A stretch of DNA of 64,000 nucleotides from Brevundimonas mediterranea (GCF_014196125.1 NZ_JACIDA010000002.1:620001-684000); one strand, 5' to 3'. Positions 48,949-58,443 are shown, counted from the stretch's first letter. Numbers and translations: made by a program. Notes: a model not told the origin generated them from the sequence alone.

Positions 48949-49905
48949 TCACGCAACCTGTGCGGCGCACTTCTTCTCTATGACGTCCCACATCAGGGCG
49001 GTGGCGTCGATGCCGGTGAAGGTCTTCAGCTGCTGGGCGCCGGTGGGGGAGGTGACGTTGATCTCGGTCAGATAGTCGCCGATCACGTCGATGCCGACGA
49101 AGATCAGGCCGCGCTCTTTCAGGGTCGGGCCGATGGCGGCGCAGATCTCCAGGTCGCGCGGGGTCAGTTCGACCGGCATGGCGGTGCCGCCGACGTGCAG
49201 GTTGGAGCGGACGGCGCCGGCCGCAGGCACGCGGTTGATCGCGCCCACCGGCTCGCCGTCAATCAGCAGGATGCGCTTGTCGCCCTTGGACACGGCCGGG
49301 ATGAATTTCTGGATCACCAGCGGGTCGCGGCTGCCGGCGGCGTGGATTTCGATCAGGGCGTCCAGATTGGGGTCGTCGGCGCGCAGCTTGATCACGCCCG
49401 AACCGCCGTTGCCGTGCAGGGGCTTCAGCACCACCTCGCCGTGCTTCTGATGGAAGGCGGTCAGGGCGACGGGATCGGCCGAGATCAGGGTCGGCGGCTG
49501 AAGTCCGGTGAAGGCGGTGACCAGCAGCTTCTCGGGCGCCGAACGCACCTGGGCCGGGTCGTTGACCACCAGGGTCTTCGGATGGACAGTCTCCAGCAGA
49601 TAGGTGGCGGTGACATAGGCCATGTCGAACGGCGGATCCTGGCGCATCAGGATGACGTCCACATCCTCGGCCAGATCCAGCCGGACCCAGTCGCCGAAAT
49701 CGACATGGTTCCCGACCTCGCGCCGCACGGTGATCGGCCGGGCGCGGCAGTAGAGACGGCCCTCCTCCAGGGCCAGGGTGCGGAAGTCATAGACCCACAG
49801 CCTATGCCCGCGCGTCTGGGCCGTCTCGGCCATCAGGAAGCTGGTGTCCCCGGCGATGTCGACGGCCTCGATCGGGTCCATCTGGATGGCGATTTTGAGT
49901 GTCAT
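48949..49905 (-). CDS. gshB: Glutathione synthetase
   Basis: A 318-residue ATP-grasp enzyme that joins gamma-glutamylcysteine and glycine. Family blocks: [20 protein letters not shown] at the start, [52 protein letters not shown] (ATP), and [20 protein letters not shown] (Mg and substrate). Length normal. The gene is followed by a Trm112-like gene upstream in sequence, a frequent pairing in alphaproteobacteria. Confidence 0.95.
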   Translation of the reverse strand: MTLKIAIQMDPIEAVDIAGDTSFLMAETAQTRGHRLWVYDFRTLALEEGRLYCRARPITVRREVGNHVDFGDWVRLDLAEDVDVILMRQDPPFDMAYVTATYLLETVHPKTLVVNDPAQVRSAPEKLLVTAFTGLQPPTLISADPVALTAFHQKHGEVVLKPLHGNGGSGVIKLRADDPNLDALIEIHAAGSRDPLVIQKFIPAVSKGDKRILLIDGEPVGAINRVPAAGAVRSNLHVGGTAMPVELTPRDLEICAAIGPTLKERGLIFVGIDVIGDYLTEINVTSPTGAQQLKTFTGIDATALMWDVIEKKCAAQVA

Positions 49906-49988
49906 GCTTGGGCCTATCGCGCTTCGCGCTACTTGAGGCCCGTTTGGCGCGCCGCGCTCAGGGCCAGTGAAGGGTCGCCGGCTAAGGC

Positions 49989-50183
49989 TCAGTCCAGCGG
50001 ACGGGCTTCCTCCGCCAGCATGATCGGCACGCCTTCGCGGATCGGATAGGCCAGTTTGGCGCCGGCCGAGATCAGTTCACCCGCGTCGCGGTCATAGGTC
50101 AGCTTGCCGCGCGTGACCGGGCAGACCAGCACCTCGAGCAGACGGGGATCGACCGAAACAGGGGTGTTGAAGGCGTCACTCAT
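49989..50183 (-). CDS. Trm112 family protein (UPF0434)
   Basis: A 64-residue protein: [20 protein letters not shown] with the CP motif, then [20 protein letters not shown], the standard bacterial Trm112/UPF0434 pattern. Eukaryal Trm112 activates methyltransferases; the bacterial role is not established. Located 26 bases after the LON-domain gene on the same strand, and upstream of gshB. Confidence 0.88.
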   Translation of the reverse strand: MSDAFNTPVSVDPRLLEVLVCPVTRGKLTYDRDAGELISAGAKLAYPIREGVPIMLAEEARPLD

Positions 50184-50209
50184 TGGCGGGTTCCTGAAAG
50201 CGTGGCCGC

Positions 50210-50866
50210 TTATTGCATGGACGGCGCGGCGTCGTCACCGGCGTCGGCGGCGTCGATGCGGAGTAGGGCGGTCAGGGCTTCGGCGCGGGGCAGCAGGCCC
50301 ATGGCCTCCAGCAGGGCCTGTTTCTCGGCCGGTTCGAACGGCAGGGCCATGGACAGGCTGTTGACCAGGGCCTCCATCGGCGCGGTCTCCGCGGTGTCCC
50401 AGTCGATGTCCAGCAGCCGGTGGGTCATGTAGGCGCGCAGGGCGTCGAGGAAGGCTTCGCGGTCGAAGTCCGGCTCTTCCGGCGGGGGCGCCAAGTCGTC
50501 CTCATAGGCGTCGAAGGCCGCGCGCACTTGGCGATAGGGCGCCTTGGACGGCAGTTCGGCGGCGATGCGGAACCGCGACACCCCGGTCAGGGTGATCAGA
50601 TACCGCCCGTCCGAGGTTTCCGCGAAACCGGTGATCCGCCCGGCGCAGCCGACCGGCGACAGGCCCGGCAGGGCCGGCGTCCCGCCCTTGGGCTGGACCA
50701 GGCCGATGATCCGGTCCCCGGCCATGGCGTCGTCCACCATGTTCAGATAGCGCGGCTCGAAGATGTTCAGCGGCAGCTGGCCGCGCGGCAGCAGTATGGC
50801 CCCCTCCAGCGGGAACACCGGGATCACCTGCGGCAGATCGAGTGCTCGAACATAGCCCTGGGGCAT
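50210..50866 (-). CDS. LON substrate-binding domain protein
   Basis: About 218 residues from the ATG at 50866 ([20 protein letters not shown]). It matches the N-terminal domain of Lon protease (PF02190): [37 protein letters not shown] and [20 protein letters not shown]. There is no ATPase or peptidase part, so this is the stand-alone form of unknown function. It starts 16 bases after the cnoX stop, consistent with a cnoX-LON-Trm112 unit. Confidence 0.88.
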   Translation of the reverse strand: MPQGYVRALDLPQVIPVFPLEGAILLPRGQLPLNIFEPRYLNMVDDAMAGDRIIGLVQPKGGTPALPGLSPVGCAGRITGFAETSDGRYLITLTGVSRFRIAAELPSKAPYRQVRAAFDAYEDDLAPPPEEPDFDREAFLDALRAYMTHRLLDIDWDTAETAPMEALVNSLSMALPFEPAEKQALLEAMGLLPRAEALTALLRIDAADAGDDAAPSMQ

Positions 50867-50882
50867 GAAGGCTCCGATATGC

Positions 50883-51788
50883 TTACGAGAAGAGGATCGA
50901 CGACAGGCGGCGACGCCCGTCCTTGGCGACGTCGGAACTGACGCCGGCCGCGTCGAAGATGACCAGCAGCTGCTTGCGCGCCGCCTGTTCGTTCCATTCG
51001 CGATCGGCCTGGATGATGTGCAGCAGATTGTCGACCGCGCCCTTGAAGTCGCCGGCCGCGCTCTGGGCCTCGGCCAGGTCGAACCGGGCCTGATGGTCGT
51101 TAGGATCGGCCGCGACCTTGGCCTCAAGCTCGGCGGAGGCCCCAGTCGGCGCCTTGGCGGCCAGGGCCAGCTGGGCGCGCACGCTCTGGACCGTTGGCTC
51201 CTTGGAGTCCTGGGGGGCCATGGCGATGGTCTGGGCGGCCTGTTCGGGATCGCCGCCGGCCAGATAGACCCGCGCCATGCCGGCGATGGCCTTTTCATTC
51301 TCGGGCTCGATCGACAGGACATGGGCGAAGGCCTGAGCCGCGCCGCCGAAGTCGTTCAGGCCCAGGGATTCCTCGCCCAGCTCCAGCAGTTGCGCCGTCT
51401 CGGTGGATCCACCCTGACCACCGGTCAGCTTGTCGATGAAGGCCTTGATCTGGCTGTCGGGGATCGCGCCCTGGAAGCCGTCCACCGGCTGGCCGTCGAC
51501 GAAGGCGTAGACGGTGGGGATCGACTGCACCCGCAGCTGGCCCGCATAGGCCGGATTGGCGTCCACATCGATCTTGACCATCTTCACCGCCCCCTTGGCG
51601 GCGCGCACGCCCTTCTCCAGCGCCGGGCCCAGGGTCCGGCACGGCCCGCACCAGGTGGCCCAGAAATCGACGATGACCGGCTGATGCTTCGACGCCTCAA
51701 TGACGTCGGTCATGAAGGAGGCGTCGGTGCCTTCCTTGATCAGGTCGCCCGAGAGATTGGGGTCCAGGGTCGGGTCGGCGAAGGTCAT
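50883..51788 (-). CDS. cnoX: Thioredoxin-TPR chaperone CnoX
   Basis: A 301-residue fusion of thioredoxin (about 1-120; active site WATWCGPCRTLGPALEKG) and TPR-like repeats (about 130-300). The E. coli homologue lacks the CxxC centre and is a holdase switched on by chlorine; the Caulobacter type keeps CGPC and is both thioredoxin and constitutive holdase (established for that genus). The intact CGPC here fits the Caulobacter type. It would protect unfolded proteins in the cytosol and pass them to GroEL or DnaK. Tandem 9-base repeats lie about 145 bases upstream of the start. Confidence 0.9.
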   Translation of the reverse strand: MTFADPTLDPNLSGDLIKEGTDASFMTDVIEASKHQPVIVDFWATWCGPCRTLGPALEKGVRAAKGAVKMVKIDVDANPAYAGQLRVQSIPTVYAFVDGQPVDGFQGAIPDSQIKAFIDKLTGGQGGSTETAQLLELGEESLGLNDFGGAAQAFAHVLSIEPENEKAIAGMARVYLAGGDPEQAAQTIAMAPQDSKEPTVQSVRAQLALAAKAPTGASAELEAKVAADPNDHQARFDLAEAQSAAGDFKGAVDNLLHIIQADREWNEQAARKQLLVIFDAAGVSSDVAKDGRRRLSSILFS

Positions 51789-51929
51789 GTCGGGGGTCCG
51801 TGCTGGGTCGAAAGATCGTAACGGCTCAGATGGCGACGGGATGCGCCGGCATCAAGCGGCGAATTGACCCGCTGTGACCCAGGGCGGCGCCCGCCGCGCG
51901 GGTTTCAGACTCGGCCGGCGGAAAAACAC

Positions 51930-51956
51930 CGTCTGAATCGTATGAATCGTCTGAAA
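51930..51956. repeat. Three tandem 9-base repeats upstream of cnoX
   Basis: CGTCTGAAT (51930-51938), CGTATGAAT (51939-51947) and CGTCTGAAA (51948-51956) are back-to-back near-copies. An inverted copy, TTTCAGAC, lies at 51903-51910 and can pair with GTCTGAAA. The cluster is in the 265-base gap between fdx and cnoX. It could be an operator array; no function is known. Confidence 0.5.
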
Positions 51957-52053
51957 GTCCCGCCTCACGCGGCCTCGGTTCGCCGCTGCATCGACATGGG
52001 GCGCCGGTCGCGCGGTTCAAGCGGCGAAAGACGTCTTCGCCGGGCTGTGTCGC

Positions 52054-52386
<333 letters not shown>

Positions 52387-52452
52387 TCAAGCCGGGGCGT
52401 GGGCGCAAGGCCGTAAGTTGGCGCCAGCATCGGCATATGGCATCATTGTCCC

Positions 52453-52683
52453 ATGAACGACATGCGCAAGATCACCGCCATCCTGCCCGCCCGCCTGCTG
52501 GCGGCGGCCCAGGACGCGACCGGCCAGGGCGTGACGGAAACCCTGCGTCAGGCGCTCGAAACCCTGGCTCATTCCGATTGGAGCCGCCGCATGCTGGCCC
52601 TGGAAGGCGGCGCCCCCCTGGACCTTGATCTGGACGACCTGCGAGAAGATCGGCCTACCGACCGACCGGATCAGCGGGTTTGA
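52453..52683 (+). CDS. VapB-type antitoxin
   Basis: A 76-residue protein with an N-terminal ribbon-helix-helix-like region (MRKITAILPARLLAAAQDAT, then GVTETLRQALETLAHSDWS) that should bind its own promoter, and an acidic tail (DLDLDDLREDRPTDRPD) suited to block the toxin. It overlaps the next gene, a PIN toxin, by four bases (TTGA), the classic coupled antitoxin-toxin layout. Confidence 0.82.
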   Translation: MNDMRKITAILPARLLAAAQDATGQGVTETLRQALETLAHSDWSRRMLALEGGAPLDLDLDDLREDRPTDRPDQRV

Positions 52684-53057
52684 TCGCCGCCGACACCAGC
52701 GCCGTCCTGCACTTCCTGCACGGCTTCGACGGACCGGCCCGCCCCGCCGTCCGCCGCGCCCTTCAGGACGAGACCCTGGTGCTGCCGCCTCTGGTCCTGA
52801 CCGAACTGCTGTCTGCCGCCACGCCCGAAAGCCATCTCGACGCCCTGCTCGCCGCCGCCCCCCTGCTGCCGATCCTCGACGGCTATTGGGAACGCGCGGC
52901 GCTGTACCGCCGCGCCCTGGCCCAGCGCGGCCTCAAGGCGCGCCTGGCCGACGCCCTCATCGCCCAATCCTGCATCGACGCCGGAGTCCCGCTAATCACC
53001 GGCGACTCCGACTTCCGCCATTTCGCCGCACATTGCGGGTTGAAGCTGGAGGGGTGA
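52680..53057 (+). CDS. vapC: VapC-type PIN-domain toxin
   Basis: A 125-residue PIN ribonuclease. Acidic metal-binding residues: Asp in IAADTSAVLHF, Glu in LVLTELLSA, Asp in KARLADALIAQS and Asp in ITGDSDFRHF, the complete VapC set. The start is TTG inside the antitoxin stop (TTGA), so synthesis is coupled. VapC toxins cut tRNA or rRNA. GC content is like the host genome, unlike the next module. It converges with the ASCH gene 26 bases away. Confidence 0.88.
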   Translation: MIAADTSAVLHFLHGFDGPARPAVRRALQDETLVLPPLVLTELLSAATPESHLDALLAAAPLLPILDGYWERAALYRRALAQRGLKARLADALIAQSCIDAGVPLITGDSDFRHFAAHCGLKLEG

Positions 53058-53079
53058 CGCTGCTCACCGACGCCGCAGG

Positions 53080-53100
53080 TCTTCAACCGACAGCGAGACG
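53080..53100. repeat. Left copy of imperfect direct repeat flanking the low-GC module
   Basis: TCTTCAA at 53080-53086 and CGAGACG at 53094-53100 recur in the same order and spacing, within three bases, at 55718-55735 (TCTTCAA, then CGAGACG). The left copy covers the end of the ASCH gene, the right one lies upstream of the GNAT-PIN gene. The pair thus brackets the two-gene module. It may mark an insertion event; chance is not excluded. Confidence 0.4.
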
Positions 53101-53541
53101 CATCTTGGGATGGAGTTCGCTCATAGTAAGACGAGCCGCCGCCGCACCAGCGCGCACGCGTCGGTAAAACTGCGGCGGTTGAAACGCTTCGCTTTCTCGG
53201 ATTTCCCTCAACGACACAGGCGTCTTGAGAGCTTGAACGTCGCGTATGACTAATGCCGCGCCGTGGGTGAGTCCTGCAAAATAGCTACTGAAAACTTCGC
53301 GAGTTACCGCTGTGTGAGCGCCATAGCGATGCCAGAGTTCTGTCAGCGGCGCCTCAACGACTTGGTCAATGGTGAGAATAGCCACCACTTCACCGACCGG
53401 CAGTGTTGAGTAGAGCCATGCTCGAGTTCCCGGGCTAATTCGAGGAGCACGGCGCCGCAACTCCACACCTTTGACGCCAGCTAGGATCGACCGAGCATAT
53501 TCGGGCGAGACCGAAAGCATGATCGAATCATCATCGCGCAT
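53083..53541 (-). CDS. ASCH/PUA-like domain protein
   Basis: A 152-residue protein resembling the ASCH (PUA-like) RNA-binding fold: IMLSVSPEYARSILAGVKGV, ELRRRAP, then PVGEVVAILTIDQVVEAPL, and PPQFYRRV near the end, an arrangement seen in stand-alone ASCH proteins. Such domains bind RNA or modified nucleotides, and some have nuclease or amidohydrolase activity. The ATG at 53541 lies inside the end of the GNAT-PIN gene (11-base overlap), so the two are translationally coupled. GC content is between that of the fusion gene and the host. Confidence 0.72.
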   Translation of the reverse strand: MRDDDSIMLSVSPEYARSILAGVKGVELRRRAPRISPGTRAWLYSTLPVGEVVAILTIDQVVEAPLTELWHRYGAHTAVTREVFSSYFAGLTHGAALVIRDVQALKTPVSLREIRESEAFQPPQFYRRVRAGAAAARLTMSELHPKMRLAVG

Positions 53542-55669
53542 TGGGGCGTCCAGCTTCGAGAATTTTCGCCGCCGTGTCGAAATTCAGCATGTGGCTTTTA
53601 ACTAGCTTGGTCTTGTCGTCCATTCCGAAGCTCTCCATGCGGCCGAATGACACCGGGTTTTCGAAGCGCATGATATTATCGAACCATACGGCTAAAACGG
53701 ACGTACCCTTCACCAAATTATTGAGCTGGGAGCCGCGCACGACAGCAGCGCGTAATAAAATTTCAGGCGCTTGATCCTTTAGAAGGACTTCCGCCTTCGA
53801 TACTCTGGCTACGGCAACGGCCGCCCCGCTTCCGCCTTTCTTCCCAGACTCGTAAACTATAATTGGGCGGCCCCTAACGAGGTTTTGGTGGTTTTTCACT
53901 GAAGCAAAATAAACCCGGCGAGATCGAAGCGCAGCCTCGGGCTTGGGCAACAACCCAAGCTGCGTTCCTCCAATAAGATCCTCTGCCCAAATACGGCGTA
54001 TTGGGACAATCGCCACCGGCCGGCCAGGCAACAGAAAGAGGCCCGGAGCCATCATTGATTCAAGATCCCCCAGCGAGACCGAGGTAGCCTTCCCCTCTAG
54101 CGCTATGGAAATTTCTTGTTCGTCATTATCGAACGGCGGGCAGACTTGGGGAAGTGTAAGGCCAGTGCTGCGTTCAATATGACTACGTAAAGTCGACCAA
54201 TTTGAAGGGGCCACCACGGCCCCGATTGCAATCTTTGTGAGGGACTTATCTTCTCCCGAACTCGACGCGAGGAAGCCGTTTGCCACGGCGCTACGCCGCG
54301 TCACCGACTGGCCCTCAATGTGATGAAGTTCGATCCGCGCCGGTCTCGAAAGAGTTGACGCTCGAACGGCGTGCTCGATTAGAAAATCTGCTGCAGTAGA
54401 CGTAGCCGAATGCCGTGGATCAGCCACAAGAAGTAAACGTGATTTGTCGTTGGGGCTGGTCGCTGATTTGTAGGCTGAGAATGCAATCAGCGTCGCCGAT
54501 TCCCTTACCGCAACATACCGGAACCGCTTATCGGCTGCATCCAAGCGCGTGAAGGCCGCGATTACATTTTCCGACACTCCATGCGTGACGAGAAAAGCCT
54601 TAGCTTCCTCAGACAACGCCGACTCCTTAATCGACAAGTCATGTTCACCATCACGATCAGGAGAAAGTTCTTCGAACGCTGGCGTGACAGAAGCGGCGAA
54701 ATCTTCAGTGGACCAAACGCTTAGGTGATGCTGCTCCCGCAGGATCCCATGTGCCCGAATGATGGCTCGCTCGCCTGTGACGAAGCCGGCTGCTCCGACG
54801 AGTATTGCTTCGGCAAGATGTTTCAGATCCGACGAGTCGTTGTTCGAAAGTTTTCCATCACGTGTTTTATCGGGGAATACTATCCCAGATAAGCGCGCCG
54901 CTAGGATCTCAATTTCTTTGTTTGAAGGGCCCGAAACAAATGGGAGCTGTTTTGCAAAGCTAAGAACAGGATCATCCTTGCTAATGGATGTTCTCTGAAG
55001 TTCTTTAACGAACTCCGATGTGACAGCGAGCCGAACTCCACTGCTCAATGCTGCGGCAAGTATTTTTTCAGCAGCCTTTGTCGTTTTTCTTTTACGCGTA
55101 GCGTCAAAAAAGACGTTTAAGTCCAAAAGATAAAGAGGCTGAACATCCGATCCTCCTTCAACGTCCGATACCGTCAACGATGACGTCGGGCGGTAATTGA
55201 AAAGGGTTGGGGTCGATAAGTTCCTAATTCGAACATTGATTAGGCGGTTTCGGGTTTTTCCGCCCGGTTTTGTTCGCACAACTTCAAAGCCGTGATGCTC
55301 ATATACCTTATTCGCGGATAAATCCGATGCGACACTCGCTTTAATAGTCAAGTATCCGCCCGTCTCTGCGGTTTGGATTGCCGAACGAAGCAGGCGCGTC
55401 GCGAGTTTTTGGCTCCGAAATTCTGGCAATACGAAGAGCTGGACAACTCGCGCATGCGGGTAAGCCCCGCTAACCCAAATATGCCCTGCATAGGCAGAAC
55501 CTGCGCCGGTATCCTTTAGGATGAGAGTGAGCTCGCCCTTACGAAGGGCCTCCGCGTAGGCAGATGCGGGGATAAAACCAAGCGCCTCCTTATCAGTGTC
55601 AGCCGCCCGTTGAACGTCTCCGATGAAACCAGCAATCGTGGCGCTTTGTATCGCTATTCTGAAAGCCAT
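53531..55669 (-). CDS. Multidomain GNAT-PIN-GNAT-like-PUA protein
   Basis: A 712-residue protein from the ATG at 55669, preceded by GGGGGGATT; an upstream frame extends to 55714 but lacks a ribosome site. Domains as read by eye: GNAT at 1-150 (VVQLFVLPEFRSQKLATRLL, cofactor motif A, then NKVYEHHGFEVV); PIN at about 178-325 (Asp183 in LLDLNVFFD, Glu219 in TSEF, Asp278/281 in NNDSSDLKHLAEA, then VTGER); a second GNAT-like region at about 385-490 (RLLLVADPRHSATSTAADFL, then AVANGFLAS); and a PUA/EVE-like C terminus at about 550-670 (RVYFASVKNHQNL, IIVYESGKKGGSGAAVAVAR). Base composition is far less GC-rich than the flanks. Downstream ASCH gene overlaps by 11 bases. Function is unknown; an RNA-targeting toxin or defence role is inferred. 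Confidence 0.78.
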   Translation of the reverse strand: MAFRIAIQSATIAGFIGDVQRAADTDKEALGFIPASAYAEALRKGELTLILKDTGAGSAYAGHIWVSGAYPHARVVQLFVLPEFRSQKLATRLLRSAIQTAETGGYLTIKASVASDLSANKVYEHHGFEVVRTKPGGKTRNRLINVRIRNLSTPTLFNYRPTSSLTVSDVEGGSDVQPLYLLDLNVFFDATRKRKTTKAAEKILAAALSSGVRLAVTSEFVKELQRTSISKDDPVLSFAKQLPFVSGPSNKEIEILAARLSGIVFPDKTRDGKLSNNDSSDLKHLAEAILVGAAGFVTGERAIIRAHGILREQHHLSVWSTEDFAASVTPAFEELSPDRDGEHDLSIKESALSEEAKAFLVTHGVSENVIAAFTRLDAADKRFRYVAVRESATLIAFSAYKSATSPNDKSRLLLVADPRHSATSTAADFLIEHAVRASTLSRPARIELHHIEGQSVTRRSAVANGFLASSSGEDKSLTKIAIGAVVAPSNWSTLRSHIERSTGLTLPQVCPPFDNDEQEISIALEGKATSVSLGDLESMMAPGLFLLPGRPVAIVPIRRIWAEDLIGGTQLGLLPKPEAALRSRRVYFASVKNHQNLVRGRPIIVYESGKKGGSGAAVAVARVSKAEVLLKDQAPEILLRAAVVRGSQLNNLVKGTSVLAVWFDNIMRFENPVSFGRMESFGMDDKTKLVKSHMLNFDTAAKILEAGRPNAR

Positions 55670-55717
55670 AATCCCCCCAAGTTGCATAGGGACCTTATGA
55701 CCCTCCGTGGTCAACCT

Positions 55718-55735
55718 TCTTCAAACGCCGAGACG
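55718..55735. repeat. Right copy of imperfect direct repeat flanking the low-GC module
   Basis: TCTTCAA (55718-55724) and CGAGACG (55729-55735) match the left copy at 53080-53100, with a three-base length difference between the two halves. It lies in the leader region of the GNAT-PIN gene. Nearby, TGACC (55698-55702) and GGTCA (55709-55713) form a small inverted repeat that could be an operator. Confidence 0.4.
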
Positions 55736-55810
55736 TCCTCTGTTCTCGGCTTCGATCCACCCGATCAACTGAAATTTTTGGCGCTATATGCGGCGCTTAA
55801 TGATGCGCAG

Positions 55811-55842
55811 ACACGACCTGGACGCTCCCGCCCAGGTCGTGT
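55811..55842. terminator. Hairpin downstream of sdhB, probable terminator
   Basis: ACACGACCTGG (55811-55821) and CCAGGTCGTGT (55832-55842) form a perfect 11-base-pair stem with a 10-base loop, seven bases after the sdhB stop. It lacks a long T-run on the minus strand but is well placed to end the sdh transcript and insulate the low-GC module. Confidence 0.65.
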
Positions 55843-55848
55843 TTGACC

Positions 55849-56646
55849 TTAGGCCGCCTGTCTCTTCCGGCTGGGCGCGACCATCAGCTTCTTGGTTTCG
55901 GCGATGGCCTTGGCCGGGTTCAGGCCCTTGGGGCAGACCTGGGCGCAGTTCATGATGGTGTGGCAGCGGTACAGTTTGAACGGGTCTTCCAGGTCGTCCA
56001 GACGTTTCTGCGTGGCGTCGTCGCGGCTGTCGGAGATCCAGCGATAGGATTGCAGCAGGGCCGCCGGGCCGAGGTATTCCTCCTGGTTCCACCAGTAGCT
56101 GGGGCAGGAGGTCGAGCAGCAGGCGCACAGGATGCACTCGTACAGGCCGTCCAGCTTTTCGCGCTCGGCCGGGGTCTGCAGCCGTTCCTTCTCCGGGTCG
56201 GGCTCGTCCGACTGGAGATAGGGCTGGATCGAGTCGTACTGGGCGTAGAACAGGCTCAGATCCGTCACCAGGTCCTTGATCACCGGCTGGTGCGGCAGGG
56301 GGGCGATGGTGATGTTGTGCGACTGGCACTCGTCCCAGCCCTTGGTGCAGGCCAGGGTGTTGCGCCCGTCGATGTTCATCGAGCACGAGCCGCAGATGCC
56401 TTCACGGCACGAGCGCCGGAACGACAGCGTCGGGTCGATCTCGTTCTTGATGTGGATCAGGGCGTCCAGCAGCATCGGGCCGTGGTCGCCCGTGGGCACC
56501 TCGAACGTGTCCCAGCGCGGGTCGGCGTCGACCTCGGGGTCGTAACGATAGACCTTGTAGGTCCGGACGTCCTTGGAGCCGGGCGCGGCCTTGTGGACCT
56601 TGCCCTTGGTGGGCTTGGAGCCGCGGGGGAGGGAGAGTTGAACCAT
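55849..56646 (-). CDS. sdhB: Succinate dehydrogenase iron-sulfur subunit
   Basis: A 265-residue subunit of complex II. The plant-type 2Fe-2S cysteines are in [18 protein letters not shown] with a further Cys in TLACTK. The 4Fe-4S and 3Fe-4S sets are in [35 protein letters not shown]. It transfers electrons from SdhA to ubiquinone via SdhCD. Last gene of the minus-strand sdhCDAB operon, 12 bases after sdhA. Confidence 0.97.
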   Translation of the reverse strand: MVQLSLPRGSKPTKGKVHKAAPGSKDVRTYKVYRYDPEVDADPRWDTFEVPTGDHGPMLLDALIHIKNEIDPTLSFRRSCREGICGSCSMNIDGRNTLACTKGWDECQSHNITIAPLPHQPVIKDLVTDLSLFYAQYDSIQPYLQSDEPDPEKERLQTPAEREKLDGLYECILCACCSTSCPSYWWNQEEYLGPAALLQSYRWISDSRDDATQKRLDDLEDPFKLYRCHTIMNCAQVCPKGLNPAKAIAETKKLMVAPSRKRQAA

Positions 56647-56658
56647 CTGCGTTCGACC

Positions 56659-58443
56659 TCAGTAAACCCGAGCCTTGGGCTCGATGTACGCGATGTCGTC
56701 GGACATCGTGTAATTGTGCACGGGACGGTAGTCGATCTGGACCTGCTCGCCCGGACGCTTCCACGCCAGGGTGTGTTTCATCCAGTTGGCGTCGTCCCGA
56801 TCCGGATAGTCCTCGCGGGCGTGGGCGCCGCGCGATTCCGTGCGGTTCAGCCCGCTCTCGATGGTGACGACGGCCTGGGCGATCAGGTTGTCGTACTCCA
56901 GCGTCTCCATCAGGTCGGTGTTCCAGATCAGGCCGCGATCGGTGGTCTTGATGTCGGCGCCGGCCGCATCGATGGCCCGCAGCTTGTCGGTGCCCTGTTG
57001 CAGGGTCTCGCCGGTGCGGAACACCGCCGCGTCGGCCTGCATGGCGCGTTGCATCGACAGGCGCAGCTCGGCGGTCGGGGTCGAGCCGTCGGCGAAGCGG
57101 AAGCGGTCCAGGCGGGCCAGGTGGGCGTCGGTCTGGGTCTTGGAGGCGGACGGCACGGCCGAGGCCTTGTCCACCACCTCGCCGCAGCGCAGGCCGACGG
57201 CGCGGCCGAACACCACCAGGTCGGTCAGGGAGTTGGAGCCCAGGCGGTTGGCGCCGTGAACCGAGACGCAGGCCGCCTCGCCCACAGCCATCAGGCCGGG
57301 CACCACGCTGTCGGGGTTGCCGTCGCGCAGCGTCAGGACTTCGCCGTGATAGTTCGTCGGGATGCCGCCCATATTATAGTGGACGGTCGGCAGGACCGGG
57401 ATCGGCGCCTTGGTCACGTCCACGCCGGCGAAGATCTTGGCGCTTTCCGAAATGCCCGGCAGGCGCTGGTGCAGGATCTTGGGATCCAGGTGGTCCAGGT
57501 GCAGGAAGATGTGGTCCTTGTTCGGGCCCACGCCACGGCCTTCACGGATTTCGATGGTCATGGACCGGCTGACCATGTCGCGCGGGGCCAGGTCCTTCAC
57601 GGTGGGCGCATAGCGCTCCATGAAGCGCTCGCCTTCCGAGTTGGTCAGATAACCGCCCTCGCCGCGCGCGCCCTCGGTGATCAGGCAGCCGGCGCCATAG
57701 ATGCCGGTCGGGTGAAACTGGACGAACTCCATGTCCTGCAGCGGCAGGCCGGCGCGCAGCACCATGGCGTTGCCGTCGCCGGTGCAGGTGTGGGCGCTGG
57801 TGGCCGAGAAGTAGGCGCGGCCGTAGCCGCCGGTGGCCAGAACCACCATCTTGGCCCGGAACTGGTGAAGCTGGCCGTTGTCGAGCTGAAGCGCCGTGAC
57901 CCCAGTGCAGGCGCCGTCCTGCATGATCAGGTCGAGCGCGAAATATTCGACGAAGAACTTCACTTCCCGACGCACCGACTGGCCGTACAGGGTGTGCAGG
58001 ATGGCGTGGCCGGTGCGGTCGGCGGCGGCGCAGGTGCGCTGCACCGGGCCTTCGCCGAAGTTACGGGTCATGCCGCCGAAGGCGCGCTGATAGATCTTGC
58101 CTTCGTCGGTGCGGCTGAAGGGCACGCCCCAGTGTTCCAGCTCGTAGACGGCCTTGGGCGCGTTACGGACCAGATATTCGATCGAGTCCTGGTCGCCCAG
58201 CCAGTCCGACCCCTTGACGGTGTCGTACATGTGCCACTGCCAGCTGTCCTCGCCCATATTGCCCAGCGAGGCGGAGATGCCGCCCTGGGCCGCGACGGTG
58301 TGCGAGCGGGTGGGGAAGACCTTGGTGACGCAGGCGACCTTCAGTCCCTGCTGGGCGGCGCCGAGGGCGGCGCGAAGGCCGGAGCCCCCGGCGCCGACGA
58401 CGACGACGTCGTATTCGTGATCGATCAGTTCGTAAGCGGCCAT
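56659..58443 (-). CDS. sdhA: Succinate dehydrogenase flavoprotein subunit
   Basis: A 594-residue FAD subunit that oxidises succinate to fumarate. The FAD motif is [18 protein letters not shown]; the covalent-FAD His is in [17 protein letters not shown]. Active-site blocks: [39 protein letters not shown], and [19 protein letters not shown]. Ends with YIEPKARVY as usual. Between sdhD and sdhB in the operon. Confidence 0.98.
   Translation of the reverse strand: MAAYELIDHEYDVVVVGAGGSGLRAALGAAQQGLKVACVTKVFPTRSHTVAAQGGISASLGNMGEDSWQWHMYDTVKGSDWLGDQDSIEYLVRNAPKAVYELEHWGVPFSRTDEGKIYQRAFGGMTRNFGEGPVQRTCAAADRTGHAILHTLYGQSVRREVKFFVEYFALDLIMQDGACTGVTALQLDNGQLHQFRAKMVVLATGGYGRAYFSATSAHTCTGDGNAMVLRAGLPLQDMEFVQFHPTGIYGAGCLITEGARGEGGYLTNSEGERFMERYAPTVKDLAPRDMVSRSMTIEIREGRGVGPNKDHIFLHLDHLDPKILHQRLPGISESAKIFAGVDVTKAPIPVLPTVHYNMGGIPTNYHGEVLTLRDGNPDSVVPGLMAVGEAACVSVHGANRLGSNSLTDLVVFGRAVGLRCGEVVDKASAVPSASKTQTDAHLARLDRFRFADGSTPTAELRLSMQRAMQADAAVFRTGETLQQGTDKLRAIDAAGADIKTTDRGLIWNTDLMETLEYDNLIAQAVVTIESGLNRTESRGAHAREDYPDRDDANWMKHTLAWKRPGEQVQIDYRPVHNYTMSDDIAYIEPKARVY

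Noticed and set aside
55610..55846. Plus-strand frame opposite the GNAT-PIN start
   Set aside because: It covers the promoter and hairpin region, has no ribosome site and looks non-coding.
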